From contig JAOWCC010001634.1 in the NCBI GenBank assembly GCA_030867875.1, forward strand, positions 137,970,365 through 138,034,364: a stretch of 64,000 nucleotides of DNA, in the 5' to 3' direction. Positions 44,561 to 56,577 of this stretch are shown here, piece by piece (positions within the stretch are counted from its first letter, which is position 1; the number at the start of each line of letters is the position of its first letter). Made by a program: the position numbers and the translations under genes. The notes beneath the pieces were generated by a model. It had not been told where the DNA came from and did no database searches. It saw only the letters and a list, made by a program, of their open reading frames with translations. This stretch comes from Actinernus sp. WN-2022. Taxonomy: Eukaryota > Cnidaria > Anthozoa > Actiniaria > Actinernidae.

Positions 44561-46525
44561 GAGGCCAAAAACAATATGGAGGGAACAAAAACAATCTGGA
44601 GATAAAAGATTACCAAAATTACTCTAAGACTTACCAGGTCTTAGCCAATCAAACCATTTTGTTTTAAGCCAACTTTGACCACGGTAACATTACCGTAAAC
44701 AACCAATCGCTCTAGAGCTTCATGGTAAGTATTACCACGAGCGGTAATGTTACCAGTTAAAGCGCGCAAAATGTTTTTCACATCGTGTAAAAATGAGCCA
44801 GAGCATTCATGAAACTTAAACAGGACCACTAATAAGTTCATAGTTCATTATCTTGGCACTTATTTTTTTCGATTTGGTATACGAATGAAGTTTTGTGAAG
44901 TTCGCAATCCATTGAGAAGTGGTTGTGATGTTTGACATTTTAACATCGTATGACAAGCCGACGACACACATTAAACAAACATGCCAGGGCACCGGTGTTG
45001 CATGTTGACATAAACTCTTCAATAATTAGTGCTGTTATGTGCTCTGCAGTATGCTAAAAAACGTTTACAAGCCATGTAGATCGCCACGTTTCTTTCCACC
45101 ACTACAGCAATTCTGCAGAAATACCTTTCAAGTTGCTATAAACCTTTTCATTGCGAGGGTTTGGAACAAAGGTTTTAAAACGTGATAAAATCGCGCGGCA
45201 AGTCGCGTTGTCGTTCCGAAATATTTCGATTTTTAACTCTGTGATAAGAATAACCTAATTACAATTTGCTGCTTTGTTCTCCAAGTTCTGTCCTTCGCTG
45301 GCAGCCCGGCTTAGTCGATTCAGGCTCCACCGCTGATTTTAAAGAAAATGTTCCCCGGTCTTAACTACCGTATGAAGGAATGTACGAAATGTGCTAGAAC
45401 ACTGCGGATTAAAAACAAACTTACCTCATTACCGCTCCTCCAACTGCGACACGTGAAGTCCTGCTCTGCAGCCATTCCTATTCGGCATTAATGTTTACAG
45501 TGATGCATAATAGTTATCGGAGAAGAAATATTACCGCCTTGTTGGCTCCTGCTTGAAGAACTCAACTTCGTGACTACGAAGTAATCATTTCACGAATAGG
45601 AAACACGTACGAGGGCGCTTCAGAGTAAGACTTACCACTTTTTGGTATCGTATTTCAGGTGGTCTTTGTGTCACGAAAACATACTGACGCTAGCCTGCAA
45701 AAACAGTCGTCTCTATTCAAGAGCTAAAATCGGGGACTCGCTTTTGGCCCTCGAATTAATAACTGAAGACGGCTGTTTTCGCAGGCTAATAAAATGCCCG
45801 ATGCAAAGCGCAAACCAATGGTATACGTATTTCTGCCGTGTGGAATTCCATTCAATTAACATTCGGCAGAAATGAATGCCGTTGAAACTGTCGATGCAGT
45901 CAATAATTCAAAGTAAATCACGCGATAATAGCCAACAGTACATACTGCTGACACATTTATTGTGAAGTATAGACTGTTCCTCTTTCCTCAGAAGACCGAT
46001 GAGGCAGCTGCGATTGAAATACGCGAGCGAACAGGCACTGGCATCATCACTTCCTGCAATATCGATTCCCACGTTCGATCAACTAGCATACTCTTGAGAA
46101 TAAGCATTAAAAATTCGAGTAACATTACTGTCTTTGGTAAGTCTTACTGGAAAGGTTTCTTCCTATTGGCCGCTTCTGAGTAACATTACCGACCAAATGA
46201 CAACATGCTTCTGGGCGCAAAGCAGCCCCACTTGAACAATTTCCGGTGTCACCACTCTTCCGGTATAAATTACGGGTCTTTACCCAATCATTGAACTTCA
46301 TCTCGGTAACATTACCACAAGCAAGGGCAGTGTGCTGTTAGCCCAGTTTTGTTTACTCGAGCCAGGGAAGGCGACATAGGAAATCTCTTCTATAGGAGCC
46401 AGTTCTTCGGAACATCATTTAGTGCTCTTCAGCGGAATTATTTCTAATCAGCATTAAATTTTCCTATCATTGCCAAACGCTAACAACTTTCGCAACATTG
46501 TGAATAGTCATTGTTGTTAAGCCCG

Positions 46526-46661
46526 GCCATTACAATGTTCTGTGTCATGGTAACATTACTGAGTGTGTTGCTTGTATGTTTGCCGTAAAGGAAGAAAGAA
46601 CGGCCATTACAATGTTCTGTGTCATGGTAACATTACTGAGTGTGTTGCTTGTATGTTTGCT
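46526..46661. repeat. Short tandem duplication in left arm
   Basis: GGCCATTACAATGTTCTGTG...GCTTGTATGTTTGC occurs twice (46526-46580 and 46603-46661), separated by 22 bp, each copy holding one GGTAACATTACT dyad. Confidence 0.75.
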
Positions 46662-47891
46662 GTAAAGAATGGAGCCTCGGCGTCCGCAGGCAACTCTTAA
46701 TTTTTTTAGATCAGGCGACCGTCTTTGTGGCTTGGTGCTTCAAGATTATGTGGAATTTTGTCGTTCTAATGTGTTTGATTTCCCAGTGATTCTCAGTAGG
46801 AAATGTTCAACTGTGGTCGTAAACTACACTTGGAATGAAGCTCACTGCAAGTAAGTACTTGGCCTCCTCCGTAGGCATCTCTAATTTTTGAAGAAATCAG
46901 ATTATGGGCTCCTCCTCTTCTCTCCCGGAGCCACAGGTAACCCAATTCACGATTTTTAAAATCTGATTTCTTCGAAAATGAGGAGGCTAGTAAGTACTTA
47001 CACGCCTGACTTTTATGTAGCCATTTTACTGACACCTAGTCATTTCGTTTGTATGTACATTAAAACGAGGAACATACTTATATTTATCCCATTTGTATTT
47101 TACTCATTTCGGTTGAACCGGGGGCGGCCGATAGCAAAAAGTTCTAAAATGTTTGACTGATTTTGATTTTCCAGTAGATGTCAATAGGAAATTTTCAACT
47201 GGAATCGTATAAACTACACATGATTCGAGTAGTGCTGAATTATCTGTCACATTTGTTGATGTTGCGTGATCATAAAAGGTTACTTTAAAAAAATGTCTTG
47301 ATCAAGAGTGGACAAGGGTATCATACAAGGGGCTCACTGTATCCAAATGCCTTTTACTTAGATTTCTTCTTTGCTGTTTTGCTGTGTTTTCCTCTTCTAA
47401 TTGGAGCAGGGCTGTCTTTCTTTTTGCGAATCGTTGCTGAATTGTGACTCGGCGCTTCCTTTTCATGCCAGCTTCAATTTGCTATAGAAATAACAATTGG
47501 TATAATTATTTTCATAATCCTTTACTATCTTAGGTCCTGCTTAGGCTGAATTCAGCAAAAGACACTAGGGCGGTAGCCTGCAATGCAGGCATTTCTAGAT
47601 GTTTTTTTTTTAGCTCGCTTCGCTGACAAAATAGAGCTACGTCGCTTCGCTCGAGAACCACGGAAGGGCACGAGCAACAATGGGGCTAGCTAGTACAAAA
47701 ATGCGAGAGAAGGAATGTTTTGCTTCCTTCCTTCCTTCCCCTTCTCTCGTATTTTTGTAATCGTCCCATTCTTACTTGTTCTCTTCCCTGTGGCGAGCTA
47801 GATCTATTTTTCGGGCGAAGCGAGCAAAAAAAAAAACTAGAAACACAGGCTACTAGGGCGGGAGCGATAAGAGGCGGCTGTCTACTCAGCC

Positions 47892-48040
47892 TATTGCTGG
47901 CTTTCACTCAATCCCCAGAGATTCAAATGACAAAGGGCATGGCGGCCATGTTGGTGTACCTAACAAAAGAAGCTAACGAGGAATCTATTGTTAAAGGTAC
48001 ACCAACATGGCGGCCATGACGTCACGTGAAAGCCAGCAAT
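47892..48040. mobile_element. Fold-back MITE
   Basis: Ends TTGCTGGCTTTCAC and GTGAAAGCCAGCAA, with an inner pair GGCGGCCATGTTGGTGTACC and its complement. The same inner pair, shortened, occurs at 52130-52180. Confidence 0.65.
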
Positions 48041-48588
48041 TATATCCGATGATCCGAGCTTTCCTTTTGCTGAATTGCTTGTCTTCTCCTGGTTCCTTGT
48101 CCCTGAAGGCTGTGTTGTATGAGAGTACAGACTCCACATTTAGTAAATTTGTTTTGCTGTAGAAAAAGAGAAAATCAGCAAATTGGTGCCTTCATTGATT
48201 CCCTTGTTTGCACGTATCTACTGCGCATGTTGGTGAAATCTAAAATCATAGGTACAAATATCTGTGCTTGGGCGTGTTACTGAATCTTACATATTTTAAC
48301 ACTAATTTAACGTTGACAATGCAAAATAAATTCATTTGGGCGATTTAAGACGACTTTTACGAAACTCAGCAGTCCGTCTGCAGAAAAAGCCTGTTTTGGA
48401 GCTAAATTTGCGATATTTCGCAAAATATTTCCGAAACGAAAATGGTTTAATCACACCAGGGTTAGCCAGACAGATGCCAAAGTATAAATAATTAATTTCT
48501 GGAAGCTTAGCTATTCTTATGCCAATAGTAGCTAGTATTATATATTACGCTCGTTTAGAGATACTAACAAAATATATTTCACCGTATA

Positions 48589-48738
48589 GAGGTTTTGCAC
48601 CACCACGTGATGGCAGCCATGTTGGTGGCCAGAACAATGAGATTTGTTCAATCATGTGAAAAATTAAATCTCAAAGGAATAACATTCTATTGTTCTGGCC
48701 ACCAACATGGCTGCCATCACGTGGTGGTGCAAAACCTC
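48589..48738. mobile_element. 150-bp MITE, second copy
   Basis: Near-identical to 8940-9089, with TA on both sides (48587-48588, 48739-48740). Confidence 0.8.
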
Positions 48739-50642
48739 TATTCTGCTATAGTTCACTTACAGTATATTTTAAAGATTTTTACGTTGAGCTTGGTGTACAT
48801 ATTGCACATTAAGTTCATGTGTTCGCTATGATTAGTATGGTCTAGCAGTTAATGGATGGCGCTGTTTACTCGTGCTGACATTTTGCATATTTCTGCTGTG
48901 TCACCTCTAAATTGCTATAAATTGCAGCTACTTCAGGTTAATGACAAAAAAACATACAACCTTAATTCATTATTAAAAAAGGCATTAGTTTAATTTATTC
49001 CAAGACAGACAAACACACCTCGGAATGCTTTGCGCATTCCCGCAGACATCCACGTCGCACCCTGCAGTCGAGCGCTTTTGCCACGTCGTTCGTCTTCATC
49101 TTTTAAAATTCCATAGAACCTAAAGGACTGTTTAGGAGGAACTCAACACCGTGACTGCATTCCTGGGAAAGCGCACTTGGTAAGTAGTATTGACAAATAA
49201 CTCAGTACAGCGTATGGTCACACCATGTGATGTGCTGTGGTACAAGTGAAGTTAGTGTAACGGTAGTGTTAATTATTCCAATAAACAATACTGGCCTTAA
49301 GTTTGTGCACGTGCACCTGAATAACTTTCCGAAGCTGGTGGTTAATATGCTGAAGGACGTATTACAAGCATACCGTACATGTATGCCATTTGTAACGATG
49401 TCGACGAATTAGAACACGAAAATCCCTTCGAGAACCTTGACCATCAGTTGCTCTGACATTTAAAATTCAATAGCAAATCTAGACTGAAGAGGAGGAGGCA
49501 TCTTAACAGCTATAAAGAGTGGCATCATAAAGATGTGTACTTTTAAGCGGGAACTTCTTGCATTGCAAACAGTCAGGCAGAGATCATGATCCCGCTTCCA
49601 ATTGTACTTGGTAATCTTTCATACCGACCATTATTAACTATTGTGTTAACTACAGGAAAATCAAGAAAGCGGGACATAGTTGGTGAGGTGTGAACAAAGA
49701 ATGGGAAGGCCAAAGTTAAAACTTCTTGAAGTGGAAAGCGAAACGAAGTTCAGGTGGCCAAAGCGTCCCAACTAATGTAGGAGTTACTGTATTAAATGAA
49801 AACTCAACTTTGTTTAGCATTCCTGAACTAAAACGTTTAGAAGAAATGTATGAATGATACAAGAAGAAATACCTTTGAAAATAACCCCGTATTACTACAA
49901 ATGATGTTTCGTACAATTATATATGCACATCTTGAAAGGAAAGATAATTCTGTGATAAAATTCGAACCTGAGAGAACACAACAGAACGTCCGCAGTACGA
50001 CTTCGTAAGCAGATACTCAACGCAAGTAGGCCGTAGTAGCGTAGTAGATACTTTGCTATATATGAAGACATATCAGATACTCAACGCATGCAGGTAGGCC
50101 GATAGCGGTGCGGTGCCGCTGAGATATCGAAACCCTGACCATATAGTTAACGGTGAAAAATCGTAAAACGCGTACCCTTTCCAAGGCTTGAAACTAAAAT
50201 ATGAGTCCCTATTTAAGGGACAAGTGAGTACTCAGAATTTATTGAACAGATCGTTTTTATTGCTCTCAGTCTGTGTAATGCTTTACGTCTTTTGAAGATT
50301 GTTACGCCGGTTTAGCGGGCGTTGAGCCGCAAATGCACGATACTGATTGCATTTCAAGTGTTACGGCCGAAGCCTATTTAAGGATCGGATATTTTATTTA
50401 AGGATGATAATAGAATATGAGACCCTATTTAAGGGTCCGTCACTTCGAAAACCATACTCTACCGCGGCACATACCCCGGAGAGGGCTTAGACGCATTTCT
50501 GTTCGCCCTGATTGCGAGAAATATTACCGAGGTTGCCTACAGATGATAACTTAGCCTGTGTACAGCCGCCGCTACTAGAATGAAGCTCACTAAAACATTT
50601 ATGTAACCATTTTACAGACCTTGGAGGATAGTCGTTTCGTTT

Positions 50643-51006
50643 GTATACACCTATTTCAAAAAAGTTTGTCTCGATCAAACGACATTCTCAGACCGAAATG
50701 GATCGTTTCTCTCCAACTCTCCAAACTACGGTGTCATATCGACTCACAGGAGACCATAAACTACGGTGTCAAATCGACTCACAGGAGACCATAAACTACG
50801 GTGTCATATCGACTCACAGGAGACCATAAACTACGGTGTCATATCGACTCACAGGAGACCATAAACTACGGTGTCATTCGAAAATCGACTCACAGGAGAC
50901 CATAGTTAACAACAAAACGAATTCACCAGACTTTCAGGTACATCTACAATCCATTTCGGTCTGGGAATGTCGCTTGACCAGGAAAACCTTTTTTAAAACA
51001 GGTGTA
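50643..51006. mobile_element. MITE containing a 35-bp minisatellite
   Basis: Imperfect inverted repeats of about 60 bp start TACACCT and include CAGACCGAAATGGAT and its complement. Between them, about five direct copies of a 35-bp unit (ACTACGGTGTCATATCGACT...) fill 50725-50904. Confidence 0.7.
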
Positions 51007-53298
51007 TAGCTTGTGCTTCATAACGTTAAAAATAGTAATCAGTTATACAAGTTTAGGGGTGGTGAACTGGTCAGTTGAAAAATAGTCTCGAAAAATCTGG
51101 TCTCGAATTTTTGGATCTTGAAATCGAAATATACCGGAATCTATAAATGAGTCTTGAAGTCTCATTTTCCATTCCTAGGAGGGTCTCGGAGTCTTGAAGA
51201 ATTGAAAAGAGAGCCTAAAGTCTTGGCTTCGTATTGTAACTGAAAGTCCAGTCGGTACTCGGGAAGTCTCGTATTTTAGTATCATTAGACACCCCTAAGT
51301 TTGTATTATCGAAACCTAGATTATCCATGGATTTGTAGGAAAAAGGTGAGAATGGAGGATGAAATAAAAAGAGCCGGGGAAAAAGAAATTAGTACACACC
51401 TAATTACTTCACTATCCACTCGAGAGCACATCGGGTTGATCACACACAATTTGGTGCCCATCTCAGTATTAATTATTAATTATTAACCAAAAACCTCAAT
51501 TCTAATGAATTCTTCATAAAACCTTTTTCCTATTTACTCAAAACAAATCAAATCCCCCTCCCCCAATTTTTCGTTATGAAAGCCATGAAAAAAATCAAGC
51601 AATTCTAAAACATACAATCCCAATGAGAAATACGGTAAAAAATATGCAAATGTAACAAAAAACGCATTCAACTGTAACCTCTCTTAAGTGGATTAAATAA
51701 GTCGATATGAACAGGCACTAAAGCACTGAAATAAGGGCGCACTCCAGTAATGTTACCATGATAGTTATCTAAATTGTCACGCCGAAAACATCTAACTAAG
51801 GTCTGTTTTTCTAGTCATAGTTTCTAACCGCAAAGAATTGCAAAGAAAGGGCTTAATAAAGTAATTACCACAAGAATGCACAAAGTTCAATGGAAATTGT
51901 TATTAAAATTGTTAGCGTTTCGGCAATGATAGGAAAAGTTAATATAGATCGATTTCACTTAGGTCACGTGAATTCTAAAAATCTTTATTGCTGAAACTAA
52001 TAGAATCAAGGTGCGTTTTTCTGAAAGAGAACTAAAAATTACGTATTTTTGACAAGTTTTATCAATCTAGGATATTTCCCGCCCAAAATATAAGCGATCA
52101 AATGTGCGCCATGTTTACAGTAAAATGTATGGCGCCGCCATCTTGGTGTACCTCTAAGGTACACCAAGATGGCGGCCAGATTACCAAGTTTCATTAAAGT
52201 CCATAATTACCAAGAATTCTGACCTAAAATGTATCTATTTGCATAGATATTCACTTATTCAACATGTTGGTTTGTATTTAGAAAGATTTTAGCTGAAAGT
52301 TGCACTAATTTGACTCCTCAAAATACGTGACTGGGTGTTGCGTGACTCAAATCGCTTCATCGATATCTCCGGAACAAAGTGAAAGAAACCGATGAAATTT
52401 GGTGTGAAGACTCGCTTAGGTAAGCTCTAAACTGTATCAAAAGCACAACTTGGTAGAGTCCATAGTTTCGAAGTTAGCAATTTGATGACGTCACATGAAA
52501 TCGATCTATTGATTGAAATAATTATATTTCCGCTGGAGAGCAATACTGGCTTCTATAGAAGAGAGCTCCTATGTTTTTTAGTGATACTAAATGCTTGCCC
52601 TTGCGCCTTCCCTGGCTCGAGAAATCAAAACTGGGCTAACAGCACACTGGTAGTTATATAGTGTACGTATGTGGACCCTTGCTTATGGTAATGTTACCGA
52701 GATGAAGTTGAACGATTGGGTAAAGACCCATAATTCATACCGGAAGAGTGGTGACACCGGAAATTGTTCAAGTGGGGCTCCTTTGCGCCCAGGCCCCAGA
52801 AGCATGTTGTCATTTGGTTGGTAATGTTACTCAGGAGCGTCCAATAGGAAGAAACCTTTCCAGTAAGAATTACCAAAGACAGTAATGTTACTCGGATTTT
52901 TAATGCTTATTCTCAAGAGTAGTTGAATCGAATGTGGGAATTGATATTGCAGGAAGTGATCGATGCCAGTGCCTGTTCGCTCGCGTATTTCAATTGCGTA
53001 TTTCAATCTGCCTCATCCGTCTTCTGAGGAAAGAGGAACAGTCTATATTTCACAATAAATGTGTTAGATTTGCTCCAAGTCGAACTCGCTGAGTGACTGG
53101 GTAAGCGATTAACGGGGGGCTAAGAAGGACTTTGAGAAAGTCTATAAAAATGTGTCAGCCGTATGTACTGCTATAATCGCGTGATTTTTATATTTCTGCC
53201 GAACGTTCATTGAATGGAATTCCACACGGCAGAAAACGTATTACTTGATTTGCGCTTTGCATCGGGCATTTTATTAGCCTGCGAAATCAGCCGTCTTC

Positions 53299-56200
53299 TA
53301 TGGAGGGGCAAACTGGACAAAAATGATATGAGATCGTACCTATTTCGTAACGATGCTATTATTTCGTAACGCGATGCTATTATTTCGTACTGCGACATGT
53401 CGTATCGCTGCTATATTTCGCATCGCTGCAATATTTCGTAACCGAGATGCTATTATTTCGTACTGCGACATGTCGTATCACTGCTATATTTCGTATCGCT
53501 GCTATATTTCGTAACCGAGATGCTATTATTTCGTAGTGACATGTCGTATCGCTACTATATTTCGTAACAGAGATGCTATTTTTTTCATAACGCGATGCTA
53601 TTATTTCGTGTCCGTAATTCAATGGGGTCAGTTATTCTATAATTTCACTATTTATCGTAATTCAAGTCAGCAGCTGTTCACTGAAAGATCGGGACGGCTG
53701 ATCACGCTGGGAAACGTAAACAAGATTTAGTGAAAAATTCTACTGTGTTGACCCTGGTGAGTTTGCATTTGGATGCAAAAATATTAGCGAGTGGAGAGGG
53801 GAGAAGAAGGGAATTCTACTCGGCGGCGACCGTTAAATTTTGAAAGGGACAGCGATGTCGTCTGCAGGATCCCTTCCGAAAGCTAAAATTCTGAATTCGA
53901 GAGTGTTTTTTTTATGCACTTTTCTCGCATCAATTGACCTCAAACTTGGCCAGGATGTCCATGAATAATCGTTATTTCATATTCCCAAAGTATACGAGCA
54001 AGCGATTAGATTTAAGGGGAATTTTGGCGGGTAATCGATTGGTGGTTCGCGGTTTGGCGGCGTCTAGTTGCGCCTTGTCAATATTCATCTACATGAAGGA
54101 CGTACTCGACCGTAACCTGTAGCATCTTTAAAATGCATCGGACGACAAGAAGACACACAGAACTGGTAAATATAATAAGTAAAGTTTATTTTGATACAAG
54201 TTTAAAGATTTCAACTTTAGAATTAACGCTATATTCATCCTGCAAATTTGAGGTAAACAACGCAAAATCCGGGGGGAAATCCGTTTGACAACTGACGAAG
54301 CCACAGGGAAGCCCAAAACCATTTTTGAGGATTTTGAGGATGTGCTTGTGATGGTAACAAAATAAATCAGTTCAAATTAGCGTTTTTACCTGAAATTTTC
54401 GGAAGCACTGGACGCCGGTGGGGGGGGGGACTCCCTTGTGTTGTGCGTGCTTGTGAGGTGCTCTCTTGCTCAGTGTGTGATGAGAGCTCTCTAGCTCCTC
54501 AAGAGCTCTTCTTAAGATATAAGTTGCTCTTTTGAGCTGATTTCCCTCCTTTTCATCACAGGTACCCCGGCTCATTATGCGTAAAACGGTTCATTTTCCC
54601 GGAAATTTGAAATTACAGTAAATGTATGGAGTTTTAGTTCGAATGGCCGTTTGCTCTAAAATAAAATTCAGTAAATCGTCAAACTAGTCTCACCTGTCTC
54701 TTGTGTGTTCCTTTCAGTTTCTGTGAAGTTTCAAGCCATTCCGTTCAATATTGAGTGAGTTACAGGAATTTTTCTTCCCTTAGTATAATTATTGGGAATG
54801 TAGCAAACTCGAGGCCGATCAGCCGCCGATCAGATGCAGAAAATCGCCTCGAATTCCCACAAAAATCCCGTACATCGCCAAAATTCCTTCAAATAACGGT
54901 TGCCCAAACACAGGTCCTTCACCACACTCAGCTTCCCTTTCACTGGTTTACTTTAACGGGAGAAAAGTGCCACGTAGTTTGCAGTTTTCGGGTTTCGCGG
55001 ATGTTCTTGTCCATCTGACCGACAACGAGACGACAAACAGTAGACCGTCCCCTACCACGTCAATTCGATCTTGCTAGCAACGAGGCGACAAAAAGTAGAC
55101 CGTCCCTACCCAGTGAATTTGACACTCCGTTGTGCCATTGTTTCATCTACCAATCGGAATCGATGTAAAAAAACGTTTGTTACCCAAAAGTTCACGGGCT
55201 CAGACCTAATACATATATACCTTATTTTGAAAATGTTGTTTCAACAAACGGTTCTATGGTGTAGTGGTTTACATTTTGGGCTTTTGATACAACGACCGGA
55301 GTTCGAGTCTACGCCGGGCTCTAAAATTGTTTTTTTTACTTCTTTTTCTCCTTTCTCAGTTTTATTTTTATCCTTTTCCTCTATTTTAAGCTATTAGAGG
55401 CGCCTTCTACGCTACTATAAAATCGAGGTCGTGACCGTGTTGGGTTGAGAGCCAATTGTTGGGTTGAGAGCCAATACACAACAATGTTTTATTTATTTTA
55501 GCGTAGAAGGCGCCTCTAAATAGCTTAAAATAGAGGAAAAGCCGGGATAAAAATAAAACTGAGAAAGGAGAAAAAGAAGTAAAAATAATAATTTTAGAGC
55601 CCGGCGTCAAATTCACTGGGTCGGGACGGTCTACTTTTTGTCGCCTCGTTGCTAGCAAGATCGAATTGACGTGGTAGGGGACGGTCTACTGTTTGTCGCC
55701 TCGTTGTCGGTCAGATGGACAAGAACATCCGCGAAACCCGAAAACTGCAAACTACGTGGCACTTTTCTCCCGTTAAAGTAAACCAGTGAAAGGGAAGCTG
55801 AGTGTGGTGAAGGACCTGTGTTTGGGCAACCGTTATTTGAAGGAATTTTGGCGATGTACGGGATTTTTGTGGGAATTCGAGGCGATTTTCTGCATCTGAT
55901 CGGCGGCTGATCGGCCTCGAGTTTGCTACCTTCCCAATAATTATACTAAGGGAAGAAAAATTCCTGTAACTCACTCAATATTGAACGGAATGGCTTGAAA
56001 CTTCACAGAAACTGAAAGGAACACACAAGAGACAGGTGAGACTAGTTTGACGATTTACTGAATTTTATTTTAGAGCAAACGGCCATTCGAACTAAAACTC
56101 CATACATTTACTGTAATTTCACATTTCCGGGAAATAACCGTTTTACGCATAATGAGCCTGGGGTACCTGTGTTTTCATCAGACATTTTCAAGCAAACCGG

Positions 56201-56577
56201 AGCCAGCTGCAGTGGTAGTGGAATCAGCGATTTTCCCGCGCCTGAAACATGTGCATCGTGATCAGCTGCTGTACCGATCTTTCAGTGAACATCCGCTGAC
56301 CCGATTGAATTACGGACACGAAATAATGGCATCGCGTTATGAAATAATAGCATCTCTGTTACGAAATATAGTAGCGATACGGCATGTCACAGTACGAACT
56401 AATAGCATCTCGGTTACGAAATATAGCAGAGATTCGAAATATAGCAGCGATACGACATGTCGCAGTACGAAATAATAGCATTGCGTTACGAAATAATAGC
56501 ATCGCGTTACGAAATAATAGCATCGTTACGAAATAGGTACGATCTCATATCATTTTTGTCCAGTTTGCCCCTCCATA
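53299..56577. mobile_element. 3.28-kb palindromic transposon, 6-bp target duplication
   Basis: Termini are TATGGAGGGGCAAACTGG and its complement. The exact direct repeat GTCTTC flanks it at 53293-53298 and 56578-56583, and it interrupts the right arm of the 44565 element. Subterminal arrays of CGATGCTATTATTTCGTAA occur at both ends. The inner arms (about 54600-55070 and 55660-56140) match in reverse, as do the central pieces; only about 53760-54590 is unpaired. No transposase frame is seen. Confidence 0.85.
55250..55400 (+). repeat. tRNA-Gln-like SINE (family 3)
   Basis: The head resembles a tRNA-Gln (UUG) gene (A box GGTGTAGTGG, B box GAGTTCGAGTCTAC) but with a poor acceptor stem. The tail is TTTTTCTCCTTTCTCAG. 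An inverted partial copy is at 55500-55610. Not an intact tRNA gene. Confidence 0.55.

Noticed and set aside
55255..55330. Possible tRNA-Gln gene
   Set aside because: A- and B-box-like sequences are present, but the acceptor stem does not pair well and the same unit recurs with a SINE tail.
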